Source: Atherix ibis
Lineage: Eukaryota > Arthropoda > Insecta > Diptera > Athericidae
DNA: 64,000 nucleotides
Assembly: GCA_958298945.1 (NCBI GenBank)
Contig: OY282605.1
Span: forward strand, 9,881,811 to 9,945,810
Direction: 5' to 3'
Below are positions 1 to 11,640 of the stretch, piece after piece; position 1 is the stretch's first letter, and every line of letters begins with the position of its first letter. Under the pieces are notes generated by a model that saw nothing but the letters and a program-made list of their open reading frames with translations, did not search any database and was not told where the DNA came from. A program made the translations under genes and the position numbers.

Positions 1-559
1 GGGCTCCGAAGAAGGCAAAATCTGTGCCATCGGCCGGCAAGGTGATGGCCACGGTCTTTTGGGATTCGCAGGACATCATTTTTATCGACTACTTGGATAG
101 TACAGGAGCGTATTACGCGTCGTTATTGCAACGGTTGAGCGAGGAAATCAAAGAGAAACGTCCCCATCTGAAGAAGAAAAAAATCCTCTTGCATCAGGAC
201 AATGCGCGTGTGCACACCTGCGCTGTTTCCATGGCCAAAATTGTGGAATTGAGAATGGAATTGTTGCAGCATCCCGCTTATTCACCAGATTTGGCCCCGA
301 GTGACTATTTTCTTTTCCCCAATCTGAAGAAATGGCTTGGCGGACGACGGTTCACTTCCAACGAGGACGTCATTGCTCAAACGGATGAGTATTTTGCAGA
401 ACTTCTGAAATCCTATTTTTTGGACGGGATAAAAATTTTGGAAAAACGGTTGGAAAAGTGTATAGAAATAAAAGGAGATTATGTTGAAAAATAAAAATTT
501 TTTTTTTAAAAAAACAGTTTTTTTCCATCTTTTTCTAAGGACTTATTGAACGACCCTCG
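1..559 (+). mobile_element. mariner transposon, right part (left end lies outside the window)
   Basis: This is the 3' half of a mariner element. Its coding and terminal sequence closely matches the element at 40944-42237, including the right terminal repeat reading TTATTGAACGACCCTCG at the end. The element stops at 559 and is followed by TA, the usual mariner target. It carries the end of a transposase frame and a short A/T-rich 3' untranslated part. Compared with the 40.9 kb copy it has a 12 bp in-frame deletion near position 98, so four residues are missing between the first and second catalytic regions. The flanking DNA at 562 onward reads as a Jockey-type reverse transcriptase relic on the other strand, so the element jumped into an older retrotransposon. 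Confidence 0.9.
3..494 (+). pseudogene. mariner transposase, C-terminal part
   Basis: The frame is open from the window edge to TAA at 492-494. The protein would cut at the transposon ends and join them to TA targets. Visible motifs are HQDNARVH, holding the second catalytic Asp, and YSPDLAPSDYFLF, holding the third. I count 34 residues between these two Asp residues, the DD34D spacing of mariner. The tail KGDYVEK is a normal mariner C-terminus. The Trp codon in ATVFWDSQ is intact here, whereas the 40.9 kb copy has TGA at that place. A four-residue deletion follows DYL. The first catalytic Asp and the DNA-binding half lie outside the window, so whether the whole gene is intact cannot be judged. 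Confidence 0.85.
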
Positions 560-561
560 TA

Positions 562-890
562 TTAAAAATGTATTTAATTAAAACTAAAGCTTTTTGGGAA
601 ATTTGCTTCAGAATAGGAACTGTTATTAGATCATAACCAGGAGCTTTTTATATTGGGAAGGCGCAGAATAGTAGATTTAATTTCCGAGGGCTTAAAATTT
701 TTTGGGAGGAAGACTGGAAAGATTAGTTCTTCGATAATTTTGTTAGTATACGATTTGTCTTCTATATCATCACGTGGAGCAAAAGTATTTACCAAATGTT
801 TAGCAAATACTTCTGGTTTTTCTTTATTTGTTTTTAGCCAGTCTGGGATGTGATGTTCTTTTGTACAAGAGTATTCATCTAGTGTCTTTT
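562..890 (-). pseudogene. Jockey-type non-LTR reverse transcriptase relic, N-terminal part
   Basis: Read on the minus strand, the conceptual protein contains VFAKHLVNTFAPRDD, then PSEIKSTILRLPNIKSSW and, after a frame change, LITVPILKQISQKALVLI. This is the recognisable start of the reverse transcriptase region of Jockey-clade non-LTR elements, where the family has 'I..LN..KSPG.D.I....LK..P.KAL..L..IFN'. The relic is cut off at 561 by the mariner element, exactly where the next family residues would be expected. There is no intact frame. Family assignment rests on motif recall; the rest of the retrotransposon must lie left of the window. Confidence 0.65.
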
Positions 891-999
891 CATAAAGAAA
901 TAGAAAGTAAACTTAAAGAAAATACTATAAAAATTTAGATTTCGATGAAATATTTATTTTAAAACATTGCTTGGACCTTGCCATTATTCATTTTTGCAG

Positions 1000-1510
1000 G
1001 ATCCTATAATTTTGAGGTGATTTTTAATGACAATTTTTTCGTGTAGTTTAGATTGTAAATCGGCCATTAGTTGACAGAAGTGAACTTTTAAATGTCCTAA
1101 TCCAACAAAAAAAGTCCAACGACATCAAATCACATGATTATTATTAGAGACCAATAAAGACATCACCAAATCTTTAAATTACGAGTCCTGGGAACTTTTC
1201 GCCAGCAAATCACAAAATTTATTTTGGTCTGTGGCTTTTGGTACCGTTTTGTTGAAACCACATATAGTTCAGATTGAATTCTTTAGTTCTACAATAGAAA
1301 AAGTTCATTATCAGACGTTCATAGCACTTGGAGTTGCCAATAACGGTCTCTCCTTCCTTATTTTCAAAGAAATGCACACCAGATTGTTACTTTTAGCGGA
1401 TACAATGGCTCCTTCAGTCACTTGCAGGATTTTCAGAGCCCCATCATATACGATAATTTTGCTTATTATCATATTCACCGGACAAGAAATGAACCTTAAC
1501 GCCAAAGGAA
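1000..1510 (-). pseudogene. Tc1/mariner-type transposase relic (DD41D-like group)
   Basis: On the minus strand, frameshifted pieces read in order as YDNKQN.RIWGSENP, a VHFFENKEGETV stretch, YMWFQQNGTKSH, and a last piece around CDVVGLFLLD that corresponds to PRSCDLTPLDFFLW of this family. The order and content match the better-preserved element at 54180-55470. The second catalytic residue position reads QQNG instead of QQDG. There are many stops and frameshifts, so this is an old copy. No terminal repeats could be placed with confidence. Confidence 0.65.
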
Positions 1511-3100
1511 ATTTTCAGAAAAACTTGGGTTGAATTACTGTCATTCTTCTAAAAACTTTTTACAATTTTAATACCCTCTTTCGGAATTAAACTAATCACG
1601 ATGTAAAAAAATGGCATAACTTAAACTCAACAAATTTTTTTTTCAATGCGATTTACATTTGACATCTGTCATATGACAGTGCCATACTTTCCGTACACCA
1701 AAATGGACAACAATTTTTTTTTTGTTTAAGAAGCGCTGCTTCTAAAAATTTAGAAAATCCGTTAAAAATTAGTTCTTGAACATGTGTGATGATAACTGAT
1801 CTGTTTCAAATTAACAATACTTTTTCCGAGGATATTTTCTTCCAATGAAGGGTATTTTTTTTGTACCCTACAAAAACATGTTCATATTCTGCACATTTTT
1901 CTTGTCATTTCGTTCATGTTTTTTTTTTTGAACTGATAGAAAATGCTTCGTATTCGAAGAGTACACGCAGGAATCCGGAACTTTGCAAAGAATGTCGTGC
2001 TGTATTTTTCGTAGAATTGAATAAATAATTTCAGATTTGCCATCGAATGGAAACGATGAGAAATAAGACCGCATCAGAAATCAGAATAAAAACATACAAA
2101 ATAGCAATTCCACCACGAAATTCTTCCCATTAAAAACTGATATGAAATTCTACGCCAGAAACATTTGTTGCCGTTAGCAAGCAAGTTTCAGCAAATACAC
2201 TACCGTGCCTGGCACATGTGGAAACTATCGTAGACAGATTATTGAACACTTGAGTTCAAGTTAAGACGATTCTCAAAGAAAACAAACCATAAAACGATTC
2301 TTCTAATGTTCCTACTGATAGTCAGCCATCATGCACAGCTACTCACTAGCAACCAAGAACAATCCAATCAACTGAAAGGAAAGGGATGCGCGCTATACAT
2401 TTTCAGAAATTATTTATGAACCACTTGGTTAGGTTACTCCTATACTCCAAATTCAATACACTTTGATCTCTGTTCGGATTCAATTTGAACAGTCAACAGT
2501 ACCGAGTTTTGGATTTGTTTGGGTGCCCCATTAGCTCCAGACGTAAAATACAGGAAACTGCTCTCAAATGAATAACAAAAACGAAAATAAAATCCAAAAT
2601 TAAAAATTATTTCTTTGGAAAATGTCAAGGTTCCTCTATCGGATCAGATATAGTTTATTATTCAAAACTGTGGCGATGTTTTGATTTTTATTCCAAAAAA
2701 AAACCCCAAAAATAACAAAGAAAAATTACTTTTTCTACGTTTAAGATGTTTTTTTTTATAGTGGAGCCTTCGATGAATTTTTCCGAATTTTTATGAATGC
2801 GGAAATTTTTTTAATCAATTCGATATTTTTTTAGGCTTTCGATAAGATTTTTAAAATTTGAATAATTTTTTTTGTTCACTTCATTAGTTATAGGTTTATT
2901 AAGATCAATTTGTCTTGCTAAATTATTAATTATGTTAAAATTTATTAAGATTTAATTATACACCTGGAATAGTAGTAAATCATGTAAATTTTTAAATAAA
3001 TTTTCTGACTTATAAATAGTAAATAAGTAGAATTTTTAACGGAATTATTTCCTAGTAAATTAAACACAAGAAATTTAAATAAAATAAAGTTTTTTTTTCA
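1511..3100. other. AT-rich non-coding stretch
   Basis: No gene could be supported here. A perfect 14 bp palindrome, CTGTCATATGACAG, lies at 1666-1679 beside a long T run. A minus-strand stretch near 2440-2640 weakly resembles a transposase fragment, but not well enough to call. Confidence 0.5.
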
Positions 3101-4230
3101 AAAATTCTTGTTTGTAAGTTTATCAGGGTTCCTGAAAAATTCACTTCAAAAGTATATATTTTTTTTTGCAAACTTTTATTTATCTGCTTTTATTTTACTT
3201 TTACTCAAAATAACCAAAATAGAAAAAAGAAATTTATGATTAAAATTTAAAAAGAAAAAGAAAATTCGTAAAAGTTTTGAAAAATTCTTTTTTGTAAGTT
3301 CATTAGGGTTTCCTGAAAAATTCACTCCAAAAGTACAAATGTTTTTTTTAAATTTTATATATCTGCTTTTAATTTACTTTTAATTAAAATAATGAAAAAA
3401 AATGTTTGATTAAAAATTTAAAAGAAAAAGAAAATTCGTAAAAGTTGCATGGACACTTTTTTCAACTTAATTTTTTTTTTTATTTTAAATTCTGAAAAGA
3501 AAAACAGAAACAAATTTAAATATTTTAAGTAAAAGTAAAATAAAAGCAGATAAATAAGTTTACATAAAAAATATATGCTTTGAATAAAATAAATATTTTT
3601 TAATCGTATTACTTTACACAAGGTAAATGAATTTTTTTGAAAAATTCTTGTTTGTAAGTTCATTAGGGTTCTTGAAAAATTCACTCCAAAAGTATATATA
3701 TTTTTTTTAAATTTTATTATTCTCCTTTAAGTTAACTTTTAATTAAAATAATGAAAAAAAATGTATGATTAAAAATTAAAAAGAAAAAGAAAATTCGTAA
3801 AAGTTGCATGGATACTTTTTCAACTTAATTTTTTTTTATTTTAAATTCTGAAAAAAAAACAAATTTAAATATTTTAAGTAAAAGTAAAATAAAAGCAGAT
3901 AAATAAGTTTACATAAAAAATATATGCTTTGAATAAAATAAATATTTTTCAATCGTATTACTTTACACATGATAAATGAATTTTTTTGAAAAATTCTTGT
4001 TTGTAAGTTCATTAGAGTTCCTGAAAAATTCACTTCAAAAGTATATATATTTTTATTAAATTTTATTTATCATCTTTAAGTTAACTTTTAATTAAAATAA
4101 TGAAAAAAAATGTTTGATTAAAAACTAAAAAGAAAAAGAAAATTCGTAAAAGTTGCATGGACACTTTTTTCAACTAAATTTTTTTTTATTTTAAATTCTG
4201 AAAAAAAAACAGAAAAAAAATTTAAATATA
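3101..4230. repeat. tandem array of about 350 bp units
   Basis: The sequence AAATTCTTGTTTGTAAGTT, or a close variant, recurs at about 3101, 3281, 3641 and 3990. It is followed each time by a CATTAGGGTTCCTGAAAAATTCAC-like part, an A-rich part and a TTGCATGGACACTTTTTTCAAC-like part. Spacing is about 180, 360 and 350 bp, so the array holds two full units and partial ones. The last unit ends at about 4230, only some ten bases from the Rap2l splice donor, which places the array at the start of the presumed Rap2l intron. The long Leu/Phe/Ile-rich frames on the minus strand here are translations of this repeat and not genes. Confidence 0.85.
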
Positions 4231-4242
4231 GCCAATAATCAC

Positions 4243-4377
4243 CTCAATTTCCTTTCGATAGAAATCCTCAATAGTTGGATCATATTTTTCGATGAAACAT
4301 CCTGAAACGAATTGTACCGTAAGGGCGGATTTACCAACACCTCCGGATCCTAGGACGACAACTTTAAATTCACGCAT
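4243..4377 (-). CDS. Rap2l: Rap2-like small GTPase, first coding exon
   Basis: The exon runs from ATG at 4377 down to 4243 and codes for 45 residues beginning [17 protein letters not shown]. The P-loop GSGGVGKS is at residues 10-17 and the switch I/effector segment YDPTIEDFY at 32-40. Phe39 within the effector is typical of Rap2, whereas Rap1 has Ser there. The exon ends GAG followed by GTGATT, a usable splice donor, in phase 0 and at the position where family members continue with V-D. Rap2 proteins are membrane-attached GTP switches of the Ras family acting in cytoskeletal and junction signalling. The remaining exons, with switch II, the guanine-specificity motifs and the prenylation box, were not found to the left within the window, so the intron exceeds 4.2 kb. 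The exon is intact and much less AT-rich than its surroundings, consistent with a working gene. Confidence 0.9.
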
Positions 4378-7300
4378 TTTTATTTATTTTATATTCTGTT
4401 TCCTTCTGTAGTTTTAGATTTTCTGTTAATTATCGTCGTTTTTGGTATAGTAAATTTTTATATTATTTTTGTTGTTGTTGTTGTTGTTATTTGTGTGATT
4501 AGATTTATTCCAATTATCTTACACATAAACTTTATATTAAATGCAATTGCTTTAATTTAAATTTTTTTTTTTTGAACAAGGAATGTAAGGAATTAACTTT
4601 TAAAGAATAATTTTCCAAAAAAAAAACAATAAATAAATATAATTTTTTCAATTAATAACAAAATTAAATTAATTAACTTTTCGAATTTATTATAAATAAT
4701 AAAACCATGCACCACAATATAGGACTTTTTTTTTCTTAAAATTATAAAAAATAATAAACTTTCAAAAGGTAATTTTTAATTATTTTTTTGTTGTTGTTGT
4801 TGTTGATATAAATATAAATAATTTCCACAAACAAAAAACCAATATATATTTATATATATAGGTATATATTTTCACTAATTATTATAATTTAAATTAAACA
4901 AAATTTTAATAATTATTATATTAACACAAACTTTATCACCAAATTTGCAATAATTTCTCTGAAAAAAGAAAGAGAAAAAAATATAAAAAATATTATTTTT
5001 TATATATAAATAATTTTTTTATTATAAAAAAAAAATAATATCTTATATTAAAAGAAAAAAAGTTGGTTATATTTTTCGTTGATTGAATTTTATTAAATTT
5101 TTAACAGTTTCTATAAAAATATTTATTTTTAATAACAAAAATTTATTTTTTAGAAACTTCATTTAAAAAAAAAAAATTTTAGATTATTTACGAATAATGG
5201 TAAGGAAATTTTGGGTTATGTTAACACCCATAAAATTCACATAACCTTAAATTTTTGGAATAGAAAATTTTTCCTATAATATCTGGTGTTTAGAAATTAT
5301 TGAGAACAGCTTTATTAATTATAAAAATATTTCGAAAATTATGTGCCAGAAAATTTTTGCAGAACTAAAAATTCCAACATAAAAAGATAAATATTTTTTA
5401 TGGCAAAATTATAGGAAATCGTACCCATAATAAATCTTTGGAAAACATGCATTTTAAAAATATTGTTTGTGATGGAAATATTTTTGCTCTGTTCATTTTT
5501 CATACGAAATCATAAAAATAGCAATTATTTCATAGAGGACATAGTTGAGATATATTTTCTGTGTTTTGTCGGCTATTTTTAAATAAATTTCTTTTTGTAT
5601 TACAGTATTTAGCAAATATTTATGTATACATTTTAATAGGGCAAAGCAAATATTTTTGTAAGCGCCAACAAAAATTCATAAAAATCTTTCTGTCAATAAA
5701 TAATCTTATTTGGAAAATAAATGAAATATTTTAAAAATTTCCTGAACATTGGAAATGTTTTTCTGTCATTATAAAAATATTTTTCTTTTTTTTTTGAACA
5801 TGACAAATATTTGAATAATTTTTAAAAATTTGTAAAAATCTTAAATGATGTGTAAAATTTATAGTAAAAAATTATTAAATTCGATAAAACTTTTTTAATG
5901 ATTTAATTTTGTTAAAAAAAAACGAAACATTTTATTTTTAATACAAAAATTTGTAAACTAATCAGAGCAAAATTTCTACTATGTTAGCAAAAAATCTATT
6001 AAAGAATATCGAAATATTTTTTTGTAAGTAAGTATTCAATCAAAGAAAAATATATTAAATTAATATGATTTGATTTGTTGAAGTTTACAGCAAAAATGGT
6101 TCTTTGTGATAAAGTACAGCAAAAGTTTCTATTTCTTTATCAGGAAATTATTTGATAGAATCTTTTTTCACTACCTTCTATCTGGCAGTACTATTGAATT
6201 TTACAGTTTGAACAAAACACCCAAATACGGAGTATTGTAAGCGATTGTCAAGAAAATATACAATAAAATCCCCCTCGTGACATGAACTCGACAAATGTCC
6301 TCATAGTTGTGGCGCTACAGAATGGCCTCGGGTTCTTATTGCCTCAGAGACCTCCTATACAAACAAACAAACAATATGCGTTTCGCTGATAGTATGAACA
6401 CATTTAAAGAGGAAATGGACTTGATGGTCACAACAATGCACCCTGTTTCGTTTTGGTCAACCTAAACTGGCAGAAAAATTCCTGATTCTAGAATAGAATG
6501 CCATGTGCAGTGCGATACTATATCATGACCACCATTGTTGAGGCCACTTATCATAAATAAATTCCGTCCAGTATGTATTTTGAATTTGGCTTATCATACT
6601 GGAATGGATGCACTTATTATTACTGTAAATATGATCGTGTGCATGCGATGTGGTACCACAAATCTTTCCTTGGTTTTGCATTCGACAAAAAAAACATTTT
6701 TTTCTTCTGGTCAAAAGAAATTTTCTTTATTTTCTTTGGAAATTTCTTCAAATCGAATTTCTCGCAATAGGATACAAATGATGGGACTAGGCGGTCTTTA
6801 TCGAAAACGGAAATGAATATGCCCAACGCCTACCACTACCGCCAACCACCACCAAACATTATTATTACTGCATTGTATGCATTATTGTTGTTAGACGTTG
6901 TTTTTAGTACTTAATTGACGGAAATCGCGAGTTAAAAATGAACGGAAAAAATGCATTCAATTTGTGAGTTCAGTGTACGTCGCTTCCCCCAAGAATCTAG
7001 AGTTTTGGTTTTTTTTTAAATATTATTAAGAATTTTTTTTTAAGATCTCCTTCAATAATAAAAATGATGTCAAATTTTTGATAAACTGAAATTATCTTTA
7101 TGACTGTACAGAAATTCCTACGATTATGAATAAATTAAAAGAGATTATGAATAAATTAAAATATATAAGAAAATATTTTGTTACAAAAAATTTAATTTTT
7201 TAATAAATTTACTCGGATTTTAATAGGGAAAAATAATCCAAAGATTGAATAAAAGTTATCTTAAAGTCGATGTACATAAATACTTTATAATTTTTAATTG

Positions 7301-7499
7301 TTATTGTTTTTGTGAAAAATTAAGAAAATCGGAAATAGAAACATGAAAAATATTATCTTTGCTGAATAAAAGATAGTTTTTATCTCTTAAATAAAGGTTA
7401 TTTTTCAGAAATCAATTTGGGCTTACGGAAATATTGCACTTAAAAAAGAGAATTTAAATGGGAATTGTGACATTTTATTTAGAGGTTGATTCTAAAAAT
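4378..7499. other. presumed Rap2l 5' region, AT-rich
   Basis: This region lies upstream of the Rap2l start codon on the minus strand and likely holds 5' untranslated sequence and intron. It contains (GTT)n tracts at 4471-4488 and 4789-4805, which read as CAACAA in the Rap2l direction and are common in fly 5' leaders. From about 5050 to 7499 it is A/T-rich and I see no coding region or transposon. Open frames at 6523-6826 on both strands overlap each other and show no family motif. Confidence 0.45.
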
Positions 7500-7990
7500 T
7501 CAAATTATATATTTTCAAAAAAAAGATACTTTTTTTAATAAAAAAGATATTTTTTAAAAATGATACTTTTTAAAAAAAAAAATTTTGTTAAAAAAGATAC
7601 TTTTTTTTAAAAAAAAGATATTTTTTTTAAAAAAGATACTTTTTCAAAAAAAAAAGACAAAAAATTTTTTTTTTTTAAAATGATACTTTTTTTTTAAAAA
7701 AAGATATTTTTTTTTAAAAAAAAGATATTTTTTTTTAAAAAGATACTTTTTTAAAAAAAAGATACTTTTTTTAAAAGAAAAGATACCTTTTTCAGAAAAA
7801 AATTTGCAAATTCTAAGTTAGGTAAGATGTTAAATTCCGAAAATTTCAATTACATATTTTCAATAAAAAAAAAGATACTTTTAAAAAAAAGTTAATTTAA
7901 AAAAAAAATTAGTATTTCTTAAAAAATATATACTTTTTTTTAAAAGAAAATACTTTTTTAAGAAAAAAGATACTTTTGGAAATTTTTTTA
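7500..7990. repeat. A/T hairpin repeat with GATAC core
   Basis: About twenty irregular units consist of GATAC or GATA followed by a run of T and then a run of A, for example GATACTTTTTTTTAAAAAAA. Unit length is about 15-30 bp. Adjacent T and A runs make each unit self-complementary. The array starts within unique AT-rich DNA near 7500 and ends at about 7990. No coding potential. Confidence 0.85.
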
Positions 7991-8269
7991 ATGGTTTTCT
8001 TTTCTACTCGCTTCAACACAGAACAGCTGTCGTCGACTCATTAAACATTTCGAAATAAGCAATAAAATAATATTCAATAAAAAATTTCCCACAATTAAAA
8101 TATATATAAACAAAACAAATAAAAATGTAAGTAATTTTTATTCTTTAGTTTTTTGCTTCTCCAAAATTAAAATGCCGGAAAAAAATTATCAATATTTCAT
8201 CGGTATTTCTTGATAAAATTACTTTACTCATAATAAGTAAAGATGACTTTTTTTTATCAAGAAAAAAAG

Positions 8270-8900
8270 AGATTATCGGAGAAAGGGAGAGAGAGAAGGA
8301 GAGCCACACAAAGAAAATGATAACAGATATGAATAGTATTTAATTTTTTTTTATTACTATTGGTTTTTTTTATATTTTGCGTTTATTATGAATGAATCAC
8401 CTGCGATGGCAACAAAAAAAAATCACAAAAATACAAACAAAAACAAAAACAAAATCAAATCGGAATTTAAATAAGCAGCAGCCACACCACACCAATACAC
8501 CGGCCGACAATAAACAGTCATATTTTTAACACACACACCCACACCCAAATACACAATATATCGTACGCTTATGAATTTAAATTTATTAAAAGATGCGTTT
8601 GTGTGTTGTATTATGGCCACACTATTGGGACTTTGCTCAGCTAAGCAACTATGCAACAGTGTGCGAGAGAAAGAGCACGTAAAGTACAACTCGACAATGC
8701 ACACACACACACACGCTGGCTTTTCTTTTACGATGTAAACACTGAACTAACCCACACGAACAATCGCCAAATAAGTACACGAAAATGTTGTCATTGACAT
8801 GGGTTTGCAAGGGAGCAGCAGCAGCACTGTCAAAACACCATTTGGCCAGACAATTCATATGGCAGCACTAAAACTAATCCGATGCGATTTGTACAGAAGC
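8270..8900. promoter_or_regulatory. possible promoter-like stretch (GAGA, CA and GGCCACACT motifs)
   Basis: A GAGA tract lies at about 8278-8303 and a CA repeat at 8700-8716. ATGGCCACACTATTGG near 8612 resembles the Drosophila core promoter Motif 1 consensus (GGTCACACT) with one change. GAGA tracts and Motif 1 elements are associated with fly promoters. If functional, this could be an internal promoter for Rap2l, but no start site or direction can be shown from the sequence alone. Confidence 0.2.
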
Positions 8901-9383
8901 AAATACCGCACAATTCTGAGAGCGCGTATCCTTTACTACATTTGCATCCTTTTTCCCCGAAGAGGTTTTCATAGATTGTTTTTTTTTTTCAATATACAAT
9001 CTGGAAGACGGGACCAAAAGTAAAAAATTCCCTAATTCAGAGTAAATTTCAACAAATCAATTTCGTTTCGTTGCCAAAAAGTACACAACCACCACTAACT
9101 ACTCCGTGGCCAGGTAAGAATTTCACAAACCTTATCAGAAAAAAGATGAAAATTTGCAATTTTTCTTCCACAAAACTTTTACAAAATAATTATTATAAAA
9201 GAAATTTTTCTTTGTTAAAAATTATTTAATTCAGTTAAAAAAAAAACAAAAACAAAATATTGATTTTCTTTTAATTTAAAGTCGAGTAAAAAACAAAATA
9301 AAACTCAACACAGAGCACCACCACCGCACAAAATGTACACAAAACCGAAAAAGAGAATCGAACTTTTTACTTTCTTGTTGGTG

Positions 9384-9404
9384 GTTGTTGTTGTTGTTGT
9401 TGTT
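9384..9404. repeat. (GTT)n microsatellite
   Basis: GTT is repeated about seven times. On the minus strand it reads AAC, as in the two similar tracts nearer the Rap2l start codon, and it lies in the presumed 5' region of that gene. Confidence 0.8.
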
Positions 9405-10014
9405 ATTTACGCTCTTTTTATTTTTAGGATAATATTTTTTCTTCTTTTTTTGTTGTTGTTATTTTGGTTATTTTCTTTTTTTTAAATTTTATTCACTTGT
9501 TGTTAATGAGGATTTTTTTCTTCTCGTTGATATTATTGAAAAATCACAACCAATCCCCATCAGTACACATTGTGATCATTTGGGGGGTCTAAGAATTAAG
9601 TACAAGCAATCAAATCAACCAACACTAATTAACCGGAATCTTTTGGAAATAACAAATTCCAGATGGGAAATAAATCTTTTCTAATTCACTAGAACGGCGG
9701 ACACCGGATTTTTGCAAAGCGCACCACCACCTTTCTTACTAGCAACACGCACACGGACACAGTATAGACCAGAGTAGCTCGCAGTTATTTTCTATTCCCG
9801 ATATATGCGAACATTTAAGAATTGAAACGATATTCCGGCAAAAGAATTGAAAATATTTCGATGAAAATTCACTAAAATCCAGAAGACAAAATCTTACTAA
9901 TCAACTCGGACTACCGTCAAAAACAACCTACGCCATACGACAATCTCAACGAATCTGCTGAGTGCAATCTTCCGCTGACGGCAGTAACCTATGCTCATTC
10001 TCATACACACGCAC

Positions 10015-10048
10015 ACATCGATAATCGGGAGCGGCTGATTATCGATGT
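10015..10048. promoter_or_regulatory. paired DRE-like sites in a perfect inverted repeat
   Basis: ACATCGATAATC at 10015-10026 and GATTATCGATGT at 10037-10048 are perfect reverse complements separated by the ten-base spacer GGGAGCGGCT. Each arm contains a seven-base match to the DREF-binding element TATCGATA. Such sites are typical of promoters of housekeeping and growth genes in Drosophila. The site lies about 5.6 kb upstream of the Rap2l start codon on that gene's side, so it may mark its distal promoter. Function is inferred. Confidence 0.4.
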
Positions 10049-10730
10049 ATAAGTGAGAATATTACCCAAATACCAACAATATAGTTAGACTCTACTAACA
10101 AACATCTTAGATAGTATCTTTTCTTCTAGTTGCACATATCTTGTTGATTCAGAAGAAACAGAAATGCCGGTTATCTTAGCTATACTACTGCCATCTGTAT
10201 AAGTACTGACAGCTGTACAAAATGGCGTAATAAAAAAGGTTTTCTCTAAAAATATTTTTTTCTTCTTGTCTAACTCCTTCTTTAAAGTTAAAATTACAAT
10301 AACGAAATTGTGGTATAATTATAGTTACTTCCTATTAATTTTTCTTTCCGATTTCTACAAGTTTTAAAGATTTTTCATTTTAGAGGTTATGTTAATTTTA
10401 ATCAAAAGATTATAAAAATCTCTTTAATTATAGGATATTTTTTGGATCTTAACTAAATATTTAAACAATTTCGAATTATGAACATTTTTAACTTAAGTAC
10501 TTTTTATCTAAAATTTGCATTTATGGCAATTTTTTAATATATATACTTTTCTCATATGAAAGAATATCTAGCGATCTTGCTGCCATCTACTAGGCAATTT
10601 ATTGAGTATTAGACATTTAATTTCACAATAGATTTGTAAATATTAAAGATATTTTTTTTTAAATTTAATTAGTTTGTTACAAATTTCTGTTGTAAAAAAA
10701 AAAAAAAATTTTGAGAATTTTTAACAAACA
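10049..10730. other. AT-rich non-coding stretch
   Basis: No gene seen. It contains two copies of CTGCCATCT, at 10188-10196 and 10580-10588. Confidence 0.5.
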
Positions 10731-11102
10731 TGACGGAGATATTCCCAATCCTTGTGCACGGCGTCGATGAGAGGTACCCAAACATTCAGAAACTCTCTGC
10801 CTCACTGCATCAACCTATTCACGTGTACGTAAGCTAAATTATCTTCCAGTCTTCGCTTTATCTCCCAGTGTATACATTTTTTCAAAATTATTCATTACAC
10901 ATTGAATGGTTGACTTCCTCGACATATGATTAACACCAAAAAAGTCATGTAATTTTCTTTGCGTATTTAAATAAAATGTTTTTAATAATTTCAACAAGTT
11001 ATTTTTGGTTTGGATGACATTTTTCTGTTATGACAGACAAATGTCATCCAAACCAAAATGGTGGCCAGAAAAATCGACCTGGAACAAAAAAAAAGCACCC
11101 TG
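10731..11102 (-). pseudogene. Tc1/mariner-type relic, N-terminal (HTH) part with one end
   Basis: Read on the minus strand from the 11.1 kb end inward, CAGGGTGCTTTTTTTTT looks like a terminal sequence next to TA. The conceptual protein then gives STIQCVMNNFEKMYTLGDKA, FSLRTRE and, after stops, VDAVRQRVSECLGTSHRRRA followed by LGIS. This corresponds to the helix-turn-helix and linker region of the group represented at 54180-55470. The catalytic domain is missing, so the copy is truncated at about 10731. A strong hairpin lies at 11003-11058. Confidence 0.6.
11003..11058. repeat. inverted repeat (20 bp arms)
   Basis: TTTTGGTTTGGATGACATTT and its exact reverse complement AAATGTCATCCAAACCAAAA flank a 16-base centre that itself pairs in part (CTGT/ACAG). 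It sits just inside the terminal sequence of the relic at 10731-11102 and may be a subterminal repeat of that element. Confidence 0.8.
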
Positions 11103-11640
11103 TATTAAAAATCCTAACCCTACTTGCCATCTGAGTTCGTTTGTGACGTTATTTCTTAATGAAAACTAAAATACTGAATATTTTTTGTTGAATAAATGTA
11201 ATTTAAAATAAAACTTTTGTCGATTAATACTAAAAAAATTGGTTAAATGTTAATAAAAATTTTACTTTTCCTTCAAATAGATTTTTGACAATTCCTGCGT
11301 AAAAGCCATCCCGATTTATTTTGGTATGAACGATTTTAAATCATATACAGGGTCAATCGCTGCAATAATGATCTCCATTATTGGTCTTCCAATGCATCAC
11401 TAAAGTGCCAAATGTTGTTTTGTAAGCTCATTAAATTTAACTACTATGCTATATATTGGCTTATCCTCATTATATGATTTCATATCGTCTAAAATACTAG
11501 TGATCCCGATACCTATTAAACTGGGCGATGTCTTATCTGACGCACAATTAATGAACTGGTTACTTTCTTCTCAGTAACGATATCAATTTTTGCACTTGCT
11601 ACAACCGCAAACTTTATTATATCTTTTCGAACACCACAAT

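Noticed and set aside
2440..2628. Minus-strand frame as a transposase fragment
   Set aside because: A weak resemblance to the IFSDEAHF...VTVWCG region could be imagined, but no run of motif residues is convincing.
3418..4033. Minus-strand membrane-protein-like frames rich in Phe, Leu and Ile
   Set aside because: They are translations of the A/T-rich tandem repeat and recur with it.
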